Source: an uncultured Pelagibacteraceae bacterium (lineage in GTDB: Bacteria > Pseudomonadota > Alphaproteobacteria > Pelagibacterales > Pelagibacteraceae). Taken from it: 64,000 nt of DNA. The notes beneath the pieces were generated by a model. That model did not search any database, had not been told where the DNA came from, and saw nothing but the letters and a program-made list of their open reading frames with translations. This document shows positions 28,448 to 35,185 of the stretch, piece by piece; the stretch's first letter is position 1, and each line of letters starts with the position of its first letter. Location: NCBI GenBank assembly GCA_902635685.1, contig CACPOY010000004.1, positions 1 through 64,000 on the forward strand, given 5' to 3'. Both the position numbers and the translations under genes were made by a program.

Positions 28448-29905
28448 TTAATTTTTTTGTCTTCTTAAAAATGCAGGTATTTCAAGATCGTCATCTTGAT
28501 CTTCCTCAGTTGATCGCAATAAATCCTCTGAGGTTGTATCATCACTCTTTGAACTAAAGAGATCAGGTCCTTCAGCTTCTACTCCAAATTCTCTTAGGTC
28601 ATTTTCTGGAGCCTGATCCATTTCAGACGACACTAGCGCCTCTTGAGAAAATGATACTTCTTCTTGATCTGAAATATTTTCAACAATGCTTTTTGCATCC
28701 TGGTTTTTCAATAGCTCTTCATTATACTGATTGTTTAAATCATCAACAGACTCATTTAAATTTTCTGAAGTAACTTCATTCTCAAGTTTAAGAGCGTTAG
28801 CACCGTGAGATACTGGTGTATGATTGTTTTTTGAAAAATTGAAAGAAGTAGTTGAACTTAAATTAGAAAAGTCAGAGTAACCTGGATTTCTGTTTTGAAT
28901 ACGGTGAACCATATTAATTACTGATTTTGTTTCGGGTTGTTGACCATCTAGTGATGTGGCTACGATTGAAACTCTTATCTTACCTTCTAAGGTAGGGTCA
29001 GTTATTGCACCGATAATTACTTCAGCATCAGCTTCAACTTCTGATCTTATTTTATTCACTACTTCATCAACTTCAAACAATTTAAGATCTTTGCCACCAG
29101 TAATATTAACTAATAAGCCTTTAGCCCCCTTTAAAGTATAATCATCAATTAAGGGATTACTTATAGCCATCTCTGTAGCTTGCATCGCTCTACCATCACC
29201 TTCTGCCTCTCCTGTTCCCATCATTGCTTTACCCATAGATGCCATTACAGTTTCAACATCTGCAAAATCAAGATTAATTATTCCTGGTCTTACCATTAGA
29301 TCTGTAACACTTTGAACTCCATGCATTAGAACATTGTTCGATAAATTGAAAGATTCCTCAAAAGTAGTTTGCTCATTTGCAATTTTAAATAGATTTTGAT
29401 TTGGGATTACTATTATTGTATCAACATGTTTTCTTAGTTCTTCAAGGCCAATCTGAGCTCTTCTCATTCTAGAGGGACCCTCATACAAAAAAGGAAGTGT
29501 TACAACTCCAACAGTTAATATATTTAACTCTTTTGCCGCTCTCGCTATAACATGTGCCGCGCCAGTGCCAGTACCACCTCCCATTCCAGCAGCAATAAAA
29601 ACCATATTTGCACCTTGGAGAATATTTACAATTTCATTTAAAGACTCATCTGCAGCAGCTTGTCCAATATCAATTTTTGCTCCAGCACCTAATCCCTTTG
29701 TCAAATTTAAACCAATTTGAACCTTAGATTTAGCTTTACTATGTTTAAGATCTTGAGCATCAGTATTTACTGCAATAAATTCCACACCTTGCATTCCATT
29801 ATCAATCATTTCATTTATTGCATTTCCACCTGCGCCACCTACACCCATTACCAAAAGTCTTGGTTGCAGCTCTTTTATCTCAGGTGTTTTAAAGTTAATA
29901 GTCAT
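28448..29905 (-). CDS. ftsZ: Cell division GTPase FtsZ
   Basis: A 485-residue tubulin-like GTPase forming the Z ring. The nucleotide-binding signatures are GVGGAGGNAINEMI and GMGGGTGTGAAHVIA, the T7 loop is NLDFADVETVMA, and the C-terminal core ends near VSIVATSLDG. A long acidic, poorly ordered linker of about 150 residues follows, then the conserved end peptide DLEIPAFLRRQ, which in other bacteria binds FtsA subdomain 2B and other anchors. Its placement directly after mraZ, not after ftsA, is unusual. A strong ribosome-binding site precedes it. Confidence 0.97.
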   Translation of the reverse strand: MTINFKTPEIKELQPRLLVMGVGGAGGNAINEMIDNGMQGVEFIAVNTDAQDLKHSKAKSKVQIGLNLTKGLGAGAKIDIGQAAADESLNEIVNILQGANMVFIAAGMGGGTGTGAAHVIARAAKELNILTVGVVTLPFLYEGPSRMRRAQIGLEELRKHVDTIIVIPNQNLFKIANEQTTFEESFNLSNNVLMHGVQSVTDLMVRPGIINLDFADVETVMASMGKAMMGTGEAEGDGRAMQATEMAISNPLIDDYTLKGAKGLLVNITGGKDLKLFEVDEVVNKIRSEVEADAEVIIGAITDPTLEGKIRVSIVATSLDGQQPETKSVINMVHRIQNRNPGYSDFSNLSSTTSFNFSKNNHTPVSHGANALKLENEVTSENLNESVDDLNNQYNEELLKNQDAKSIVENISDQEEVSFSQEALVSSEMDQAPENDLREFGVEAEGPDLFSSKSDDTTSEDLLRSTEEDQDDDLEIPAFLRRQKN

Positions 29906-29913
29906 TTTGTTAT

Positions 29914-29918
29914 CCCCC
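29914..29918 (-). promoter_or_regulatory. Strong Shine-Dalgarno of ftsZ
   Basis: On the minus strand GGGGG lies 8 bases before the ftsZ ATG, in the 14-base gap after the mraZ stop. Five consecutive G stand out in this AT-rich sequence, where most genes show no clear ribosome-binding site. This suggests ftsZ is translated at a high rate relative to the rest of the operon. Confidence 0.6.
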
Positions 29919-29919
29919 G

Positions 29920-30375
29920 TTATTTGTTAAATTGAAGCTCCCATTTAAGGCTTGCTCGATTTAGATTTGCTTTTTTTCTAGCGTTAACCTTAAATTTTTC
30001 AAAGATTGCTGGTTCCCAAATCTGAAATGTTTTTCCTTGACCAACAAATACCATGCTATTTTTTATTTTTGCATGTTTTAATAATTTTGAAGAAAGTGAA
30101 ATTCTCCCTTCACTGTCAAACTGTAAATTTATGCTTTCAGATAAAATAGAAGTTGCAAAAAAATCTCTTTTTTCCTCAAAAGGATTGAGCGATTCAATTG
30201 AATTTGAAATTTTTTCTATTCTATCCTGCGGCCATGCTTCAATGGTTTGATTATTAAATGATGGATAACAAATCACTCCATTATAACCCAAGTTAGATAA
30301 ATAAGATCTAAAACTTGCTGGCACTGACACCCTTCCTTTTTTGTCTAATTTGTTCTCGTAGGTTGATAAAAACAT
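29920..30375 (-). CDS. mraZ: Transcriptional regulator MraZ
   Basis: A 151-residue protein with two AbrB-like repeats, each carrying a DxxGR element: KLDKKGRVSVPASFR near the N-terminus and FDSEGRISLSSKLL in the second half. MraZ forms ring-shaped oligomers and represses its own dcw operon by binding repeated TGGG boxes upstream. Such boxes are present here at 30404-30427, overlapping the promoter. It is the first gene of the long minus-strand operon, followed by ftsZ and not by rsmH. Confidence 0.93.
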   Translation of the reverse strand: MFLSTYENKLDKKGRVSVPASFRSYLSNLGYNGVICYPSFNNQTIEAWPQDRIEKISNSIESLNPFEEKRDFFATSILSESINLQFDSEGRISLSSKLLKHAKIKNSMVFVGQGKTFQIWEPAIFEKFKVNARKKANLNRASLKWELQFNK

Positions 30376-30403
30376 AAAACATAAATTCCTTTATTCCGTT
30401 TTA

Positions 30404-30427
30404 TGGGAATATATGGGATATTATGGG
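30404..30427. promoter_or_regulatory. Predicted MraZ operator: three TGGG boxes, 10-bp spacing
   Basis: On the plus strand TGGGA, TGGGA and TGGGT begin at 30404, 30414 and 30424, each separated by exactly 5 bases. This is the spacing reported for MraZ-binding repeats (TGGGN with 5-base spacers). The boxes lie 29-52 bases before the mraZ start and cover the -10 hexamer, so bound MraZ would block polymerase. Relative to mraZ transcription the boxes read as CCCA. The arrangement is directly visible; the function is inferred from the family. Confidence 0.85.
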
Positions 30428-30446
30428 TTTTTAAAAAAAGAGTCAA
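30418..30446 (-). promoter_or_regulatory. Sigma-70 promoter of the mraZ-headed dcw operon
   Basis: The minus strand reads TTGACT (30441-30446), a 17-base spacer, then TAATAT (30418-30423). This is a near-consensus housekeeping promoter, rare in clarity for this genome. Transcription would start near 30411 and give a leader of about 35 bases before mraZ. The -10 hexamer lies between and partly under two of the three MraZ boxes. Confidence 0.75.
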
Positions 30447-30534
30447 TACCCTCATTTTTCTCTAATTTTACGAGACAAACTTCATTTCAAAACTGAATCA
30501 AAACATGAACATTAATGAGAAATATTTACAGATT

Positions 30535-30889
30535 TGCCAGATGAACTATAAGCCGGGTTCTGTCATTTAAACTTATCATTTGTCTAGACTTAAGATCTCT
30601 CTTAAGCTCAAGCAACTAACCCTGATGACTAGCCAAGGATGGCTTTTAGTTTTTTAAACAGTGTCATCTCTATTTAGTCTTGCTCCCAGTGGGGTTTTCC
30701 AGCGTTCATTGTTACCAATAGAACCGGTGTGCTCTTACCACACCTTTTCACCCTTGCCATGTTATGGCGGTTTATTTTCTGTGGCACTATCCCTAGGGTT
30801 GCCCCCGCCAGGTATTACCTGGCACTGTATCCTTGTAGAGCCCGGACTTTCCTCTTTAATTAATTAAAGCGATAAGTCGTTCATCTGAC
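30535..30889 (-). ncRNA. rnpB: RNase P RNA, bacterial type A
   Basis: About 355 bases on the minus strand with the conserved RNase P core. Near the 5' end is GAGGAAAGTCCGGGCTC, then GTGCCAGGTAATACCTGGC and GGGGGCAACCC, followed by the conserved ACAGAA...AAACCGCC region, AAGGGTGAAAAGGTGTGGTA, and at the 3' end GACAGAACCCGGCTTATAG. Helix P1 closes exactly: CAGATGAAC (30879-30887) pairs with GTTCATCTG (30538-30546), extended by a wobble and a G-C pair. It is the catalytic RNA that trims tRNA 5' ends. End positions are set from P1 and are accurate to a few bases. Confidence 0.95.
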
Positions 30890-30895
30890 ACTTAC

Positions 30896-30923
30896 AATCT
30901 ATAATTTAATATTTAAATTTCAA
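30896..30923 (-). promoter_or_regulatory. Likely rnpB promoter
   Basis: The minus strand has TTGAAA (30918-30923), 16 bases, then TAGATT (30896-30901). The predicted start, about 7 bases downstream, coincides with the 5' end of RNase P RNA placed independently by helix P1 (about 30889). The -10 matches consensus at four of six positions. Confidence 0.5.
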
Positions 30924-30938
30924 GTAGAATTTTTATAT

Positions 30939-31676
30939 TTAAACAAGATTTTTGCTTATTAGAAGGCATTCTTGATCAATTTTTCCATTTATTAAATTTT
31001 GTCTAAATTTTCTTTGAAAAGCTTTTACAACATTAATTTCATAACTATTTTCCTTAATTTTGCCAATCTTCAAATAACCTATCTTTTTTAAGTTTCTAAA
31101 GAAAATTTTTTTTTCAAAAAAACTAACTTTTACGTTTCTTTTTTTTTTCATTTTTGCACTAGATAAATTATGCCACTTACACAAATTTTTATTTGCTAGC
31201 TTTCTCCAAGGAAATTTTTCTCCAGGGTCTTTTTTACGATCTGGCGCTATATCTGAATGACCTAAAATATTTTGACTCTTTATACCATATTTTTTTTGTA
31301 AATATTTAAGCACACTTATTAGCGAAGAAATTTGACTTGCATTAAATTTTCTATAACCATGTTCATGCCCAGGATTACTAATTTCAATACCAATCGAAAA
31401 TTTATTTAAGAACTTGTACTGCTTCCAACTAGATTTACCCGCATGCCAGGCTATATATAAATCAGGTACTAAATTTAAGATTTCACCATTATTTTTAATA
31501 AAATAATGTGAGCTTACATTTGATTTATAATCACATAACTTTCTAATTGCCTCTACTTCATTTTTCATACCTGTGTAATGAATTATTATAAAAATTATTT
31601 TTTTTTTGGGTCTTTTAGGTAAACTGAAGTTTATTGAATATTTGGTGGTCAAATTTAAGGCTAATTTTGATCTCAT
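30939..31676 (-). CDS. N-acetylmuramoyl-L-alanine amidase, AmpD/AmiD type
   Basis: A 245-residue zinc amidase (Amidase_2 family) cleaving the bond between MurNAc and L-alanine. Zinc-site motifs are IIHYTGMK (first His), IAWHAGKSSWK, IGIEISNPGHEHGYR and LGHSDIAPDRKKDPGEKFPW (second His and Asp region). The C-terminal 70 residues (KIGYLKIGKIKENSYEINVVKAFQRKF) look like a peptidoglycan-binding domain with its helix. No export signal is evident, so it may act on recycled muropeptides in the cytoplasm like AmpD. The AmiD-like C-terminal domain argues for a cell-wall-facing role. The two options are not resolved. Confidence 0.8.
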   Translation of the reverse strand: MRSKLALNLTTKYSINFSLPKRPKKKIIFIIIHYTGMKNEVEAIRKLCDYKSNVSSHYFIKNNGEILNLVPDLYIAWHAGKSSWKQYKFLNKFSIGIEISNPGHEHGYRKFNASQISSLISVLKYLQKKYGIKSQNILGHSDIAPDRKKDPGEKFPWRKLANKNLCKWHNLSSAKMKKKRNVKVSFFEKKIFFRNLKKIGYLKIGKIKENSYEINVVKAFQRKFRQNLINGKIDQECLLISKNLV

Positions 31677-31728
31677 TTATGATAAATAGTTAATTTACTT
31701 TAATAATTTATACATTATAAGAACTAAA

Positions 31729-32517
31729 ATGATAAAAAAGTTAGCTATAATTTTAATTACAACTTTAGCGTTAACAGTGAATACTAACGCAGGTTCAGAT
31801 GGTGAACTCTTGTTAAAAAAGAATGACCCTTCAAATGTTAAAGATTGTTTTGAGGGATTTAATAGAGCAACGTTTGCTTTTAATCAGGCATTAGATGGCA
31901 TTTTATTTGAACCAGTTGCCAAAGCGTATCGAATTCTACCTTCGCCAGTCAGAACAGGTGTTGGAAATAGCTTAAACAATTTATCTCATCTAGTGACCAT
32001 ACCTAATAATATTCTTCAAGGAGATTTCAAACAAGCTGGCATAAACACCGGGAGATTTGTAATCAATACTACAGTAGGAATTTTAGGAATTTTTGATGTC
32101 GCAACAAAAATGGGGTTTTCGGAATATGTAAAGGAAGACTATGGACAATCTTTAGGAACGGCTGGAGTTGGTCCAGGATGCTACTTAGTTTTACCAGTTT
32201 TAGGTCCATCTACTATTAGAGATACCACAGGTTCAATAATGAATATTCTTGGGGGAGACCCGTGGTATAATGTTAGTGTTAAAAACGACACAAGATATTT
32301 TAATGAAAAAGACTATTATGTAAGTCGAGGTACTGATGGCGTAAACTTTAGAGCAAAAAATATTGAGTCTTTTGATAATTTAGAGGAAAATGCAATTGAT
32401 TTTTATGCTTCCGTTAAGAGTTTATATCTACAAGACAGAAAACAAAAAATTTTAAATACAAAAGGAGTTGTTGATACAATGAATGACTCTGATTGGGAAG
32501 AAATTGAAGACAAATAA
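31729..32517 (+). CDS. mlaA: MlaA-like outer-membrane lipid asymmetry protein
   Basis: A 262-residue VacJ/MlaA family protein that removes surface phospholipids from the outer leaflet of the outer membrane and passes them to MlaC. It has an N-terminal signal sequence (ILITTLALTVNTNA) with a likely type I cleavage before GSDG. Family motifs are CFEGFNRATFAFNQALDG, LSHLVTIPNNILQGDF, GRFVINTTVGILGIFDVA, EDYGQSLGTAGVGPG and YLVLPVLGPSTIRDTTG. Unlike E. coli MlaA it has no lipobox cysteine; the first Cys is near residue 39. It is followed directly by mlaC. The MlaFEDB transporter genes are not in the window. Confidence 0.92.
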   Translation: MIKKLAIILITTLALTVNTNAGSDGELLLKKNDPSNVKDCFEGFNRATFAFNQALDGILFEPVAKAYRILPSPVRTGVGNSLNNLSHLVTIPNNILQGDFKQAGINTGRFVINTTVGILGIFDVATKMGFSEYVKEDYGQSLGTAGVGPGCYLVLPVLGPSTIRDTTGSIMNILGGDPWYNVSVKNDTRYFNEKDYYVSRGTDGVNFRAKNIESFDNLEENAIDFYASVKSLYLQDRKQKILNTKGVVDTMNDSDWEEIEDK

Positions 32518-32527
32518 TTTTTTTAAA

Positions 32528-33118
32528 ATGATTAAAAAATTAATTGTTTTTAATTTCATCATCTTTTTGATCTCCTTAAATGCGGTACATTCAATAGAAC
32601 CAGATATTTTCGTTCAATCTACAGTAAATAGGGCATCTGATACACTAAGTGGCAATAAAACAAAAGAGGAGAGAATTGAAAAATTGAAGCAAATAGCCTT
32701 GGATACCGTTGATATAAAAGGCATAGGATTTTACTCTTTAGGAAAACATAGAAAAAATTTAACAAGTGATAAAAAAAAAGAATACTCAAAAGTTTTTAAA
32801 GATTATTTTCTAAATAGTTTTTCAAGCAGACTCGCAGAGTACTCAAACCCAGTAATAGAGGTAAATTCTAAAGAAAAAATTAATGATAATTATACTATAG
32901 TTTCGAGTACGTTAGCAGCAACTGACAAAAGACCAGCTATAAAAATTGATTGGAGAATTTATACGAAAAATCCTGATAAACCTTTAATTAGGGACTTAAT
33001 CATAGAGGGTTTAAGTCTTGCAAGAACCCAAAAAGAAGAATTTAATTCAATTATTCAAGGTGCTGATGGAGATGTAGAAGTGCTATTTGCAAGCTTAAGA
33101 AATTTTTCAAAAAAGTGA
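32528..33118 (+). CDS. mlaC: MlaC-like periplasmic phospholipid-binding protein
   Basis: A periplasmic carrier moving phospholipid between MlaA and the inner-membrane Mla transporter. The ATG at 32483 lies inside mlaA; the ATG at 32528 yields a proper signal peptide (LIVFNFIIFLISLNAVHS, cleavage before IEPD) and 196 residues. Matching MlaC features are a long helical N-terminal part (RIEKLKQIALDTVDIKGI), GKHRKNLTSDKKKEYSKVF and the IKIDWRIYTK ... RDLIIEGLSLARTQKEEFNSII core. It starts 10 bases after the mlaA stop, forming a two-gene unit. It is convergent with the CAT tRNA downstream. Confidence 0.88.
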   Translation: MIKKLIVFNFIIFLISLNAVHSIEPDIFVQSTVNRASDTLSGNKTKEERIEKLKQIALDTVDIKGIGFYSLGKHRKNLTSDKKKEYSKVFKDYFLNSFSSRLAEYSNPVIEVNSKEKINDNYTIVSSTLAATDKRPAIKIDWRIYTKNPDKPLIRDLIIEGLSLARTQKEEFNSIIQGADGDVEVLFASLRNFSKK

Positions 33119-33132
33119 AAAACTTTAGTTTG

Positions 33133-33209
33133 TGGTGGGCCCGCCAGGACTCGAACCTGGGACCAATACATTATGAGTGTACTGCTCTAACCAACTGAGC
33201 TACAGGCCC
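33133..33209 (-). tRNA. tRNA with CAT anticodon (elongator Met or Ile2)
   Basis: A 77-base cloverleaf with encoded CCA (33133-33135). The acceptor GGGCCTG pairs with CGGGCCC. It has a D arm GCTCAGTTGGTTAGAGC, an anticodon arm GTACA-CTCATAA-TGTAT with CAT at 34-36, and a normal T arm CCAGG-TTCGAGT-CCTGG. CAT may be read as methionine or, after lysidine modification, as isoleucine AUA. The G-C-rich acceptor differs from initiator tRNA. The first 40 bases of this tRNA are repeated exactly at 37457-37496, so it appears to be the attachment gene of the adjoining island. Confidence 0.95.
33170..33209 (-). repeat. 40-bp direct repeat, proximal copy (att core inside tRNA)
   Basis: Identical over 40 bases to 37457-37496, in the same orientation. 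It spans the tRNA 5' end to the 3' edge of the anticodon loop. The flanking base differs on both sides of the two copies (c/a and t/a), so 40 bp is the full extent. The anticodon loop is a common strand-exchange site of tyrosine integrases. Confidence 0.9.
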
Positions 33210-33328
33210 TTTGATAAATCTAGGTTTTATACGATTAAAAAAGTTAATCAAGCACCAATGTTTATATTTTGTTTCTATTTATTTACTTTTTTATCAAAGT
33301 TGATTTTATGCTTCTTCATTAATCCACC

Positions 33329-33661
33329 CTAGTTATTTCGCTTATATTGGTTTATCATTTTTTTTTCTATCTTATCAAATCTATCTTTGGGAATCTTACT
33401 TTTAACAAATCTTAAAATAGTATCGTTGTCAATTTTGTATTTTTTTTCTAATTGCAAACTTGAATAACCATTATTAAACTCAGAAATTATCCTGTTACCT
33501 AACTTTTCATCTATAATATTTCTTCTTTTACCTGAAACTGGAGTATCAGACCAAACTACGCCCCATCTGTTTTTTCTTTTATAAATGTGTGTTTTTGTTT
33601 TTATGGGACTTGTATTTCCTTTGTTACGTGTTGACGGAGATAAATCAGCTAATTTTGTCAT
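33329..33661 (-). CDS. Small basic protein with a helix-turn-helix-like region (island)
   Basis: 110 residues, strongly basic, last gene of the island operon. The region around residues 53-90 (IISEFNNGYSSLQLEKKYKI then DNDTILRFVKSKIP) has the spacing of a resolvase or transposase-type helix-turn-helix. The N-terminal 50 residues are Lys/Thr/Ser-rich and probably flexible. It overlaps the MORN-repeat gene by 17 bases. I do not recognise a family. A DNA-binding or regulatory role is inference only. Confidence 0.45.
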   Translation of the reverse strand: MTKLADLSPSTRNKGNTSPIKTKTHIYKRKNRWGVVWSDTPVSGKRRNIIDEKLGNRIISEFNNGYSSLQLEKKYKIDNDTILRFVKSKIPKDRFDKIEKKMINQYKRNN

Positions 33662-34217
33662 CTGGAATTTTTAATTTAGATTTTTTAAAAAGACCTTTAA
33701 ATGATCCTTCAGAATTAATAAGAACTCCTTTGTCAAATTCATCATCTTTAAAAGTACCTGTAAACGAACTTTCAGTATCCATTGCTTTTACAAAGTATTT
33801 TGGATTATCTGCTCCCACTCCTCTACATTCACCAATTGATGGGTGGTAATTCGACCAAAATCCTTTTCCATTTTTTTTACCATTTTTCCAATTTCCTTTA
33901 TAGAATGATACTACTTCTGGTAAATAATTTTGTATTTGAAGTATGATCTCTAGCCCTTTGCCAGTTCTTTTTTTGTTTTTAATTTTTCCTTTAAAATAGG
34001 AAATTGCTGGCCTACCTGGCGATCCAAACTCTTGATTTCTATCTATTGGTTTAAATTTTACCTCTTTATAAGTCCAATTTTTAGGTTCTGGATAATATCT
34101 ATCTCCACCTTTGGAAATAATCATTCCCCAAATTACAGAGCTTTTCTTTCGTTCAAAAACTATTTGATAAAATTTTTTATCTCCAAATTCATTGTTTTTA
34201 AATCTAATCCTTTTCAT
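33645..34217 (-). CDS. MORN-repeat protein (island)
   Basis: 190 residues with no signal peptide. At least two and probably three MORN-type repeats are visible: YFKGKIKNKKRTGKGLEI, FYKGNWKNGKKNGKGFW and SFTGTFKDDEFDKGVLIN, with a final half repeat GSFKGLF. MORN repeats form beta-hairpin ladders used for protein or lipid contacts. The N-terminal 70 residues contain VIWGMIISKGGDRYYPEP, with no recognised fold. It overlaps the upstream gene by 4 bases and the downstream gene by 17 bases, so it is translationally coupled in the island operon. The function is unknown; a scaffold or membrane-contact part is possible. Confidence 0.6.
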   Translation of the reverse strand: MKRIRFKNNEFGDKKFYQIVFERKKSSVIWGMIISKGGDRYYPEPKNWTYKEVKFKPIDRNQEFGSPGRPAISYFKGKIKNKKRTGKGLEIILQIQNYLPEVVSFYKGNWKNGKKNGKGFWSNYHPSIGECRGVGADNPKYFVKAMDTESSFTGTFKDDEFDKGVLINSEGSFKGLFKKSKLKIPDDKIS

Positions 34218-34732
34218 TTGATATAAAACTTATTTTTTTCTAATTTTTTTTGCTCTTCTTTTACAAATTTTATTGCTAAATTTTTACTCTTAACTTTTTT
34301 TATACAGTAAGCTACTTGGAAGCCTTCTTCAATGTCTTGAAAAAACAATATTATATAAAAGCATTTATTAATTTTTGAACTTATTATGAAATAAAAATAC
34401 CAAGGAGTTGGTTCTTTGTCTCCATAGGCGAAAAGATAATTTTTTTCTAGTTTAAAATTACTATGGACATGATCTAATAAATTTCCATTCTCCATTGCTT
34501 GATCCATAAAATCACCACTATTTTCAACAACATCTTCCTCGAGTTTTTTATAACTTATTTTTTTAGTAGTACTCGATTTTATTAAATCTCTATATATATC
34601 CTGAGGGTTTTTTCGGATAAAAGATGGTGTAGGAGGATAACTAATCTTATTCTTACATTGTTTATCTAAATATTTAATGAATTTATTTAAATCAAAATTT
34701 TCAACCAAGTCATCAAAGCTATATTTCTTCAT
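34214..34732 (-). CDS. Unknown protein (island)
   Basis: 172 residues, soluble, mixed charge. A predicted helical N-terminal part (FDDLVENFDLNKFIKYLDK) is followed by a beta-rich centre (WYFYFIISSKINKCFYIILF) and a basic C-terminal helix (KNLAIKFVKEEQKKLEKNKF). The centre could be strands of a small alpha/beta domain and not a membrane span, because it is broken by K, N and S. No family is recognised. It starts 12 bases after the preceding small-protein gene and overlaps the MORN gene by 4 bases. Confidence 0.5.
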   Translation of the reverse strand: MKKYSFDDLVENFDLNKFIKYLDKQCKNKISYPPTPSFIRKNPQDIYRDLIKSSTTKKISYKKLEEDVVENSGDFMDQAMENGNLLDHVHSNFKLEKNYLFAYGDKEPTPWYFYFIISSKINKCFYIILFFQDIEEGFQVAYCIKKVKSKNLAIKFVKEEQKKLEKNKFYIK

Positions 34733-34744
34733 CTAATCACTCTA

Positions 34745-35185
34745 TCATTCTACTTCAGTTAACCATTTGGGCCAAGACCTTGATTCAAATTTTCTATCAA
34801 GCTTAAATTCGTTGATAATCATTCTTAAAATTTCAGACTTTGAATACCCTTCTTTAAAAAGCTCTTTTGCTCTTTTTATTTTAGCATTTTTAAGTTTCTG
34901 AACTTCTGAACTATATTGAACTAAATTTGATTTATCTCCACCAGGGTTTCCTAGAAGTCTTTTATTTCCTAGCATGCCCTTTGCTCTTTTTTCTTCAAGA
35001 ATTTTAGTAAGCTTTTTTCTTTTTCTTAATGCTTCCTCAGCTAAAAATTTACTATTATAGATTTGTAGCCCTCTGAACTCCATTGGGATATTGCTATTTT
35101 TAGTTTGGGGTCTAGAAAATAAAATTTTATATTTTCCATTTGGATTATTTTTATCAACAGGTCTGATTTTATTATGATTACTCAT
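34745..35185 (-). CDS. Small basic protein with C-terminal helix-turn-helix-like motif (island)
   Basis: 146 residues, highly basic. The N-terminal part has an extended strand region (GKYKILFSRPQTKNSNIPME), the middle is a lysine/arginine-rich helix (EEALRKRKKLTKILEEKRA), and the C-terminal AKELFKEGYSKSEILRMII resembles the first two helices of homeodomain-like recombinase HTH domains. It overlaps the nuclease-like gene by 8 bases and follows it in the operon. No family is recognised. Nucleic-acid binding is plausible from charge and motif. Confidence 0.5.
   Translation of the reverse strand: MSNHNKIRPVDKNNPNGKYKILFSRPQTKNSNIPMEFRGLQIYNSKFLAEEALRKRKKLTKILEEKRAKGMLGNKRLLGNPGGDKSNLVQYSSEVQKLKNAKIKRAKELFKEGYSKSEILRMIINEFKLDRKFESRSWPKWLTEVE

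Noticed and set aside
30661..30867. Plus-strand reading frame of 68 codons with Cys/Pro/Leu-rich product
   Set aside because: It lies wholly inside the RNase P RNA gene on the other strand; the sequence is explained by conserved RNA structure.
33226..33251. TTGATT/TATAAA as a full promoter for the CAT tRNA
   Set aside because: The spacer is only 14 bases, too short for sigma-70; only the TATAAA is kept as a possible -10.
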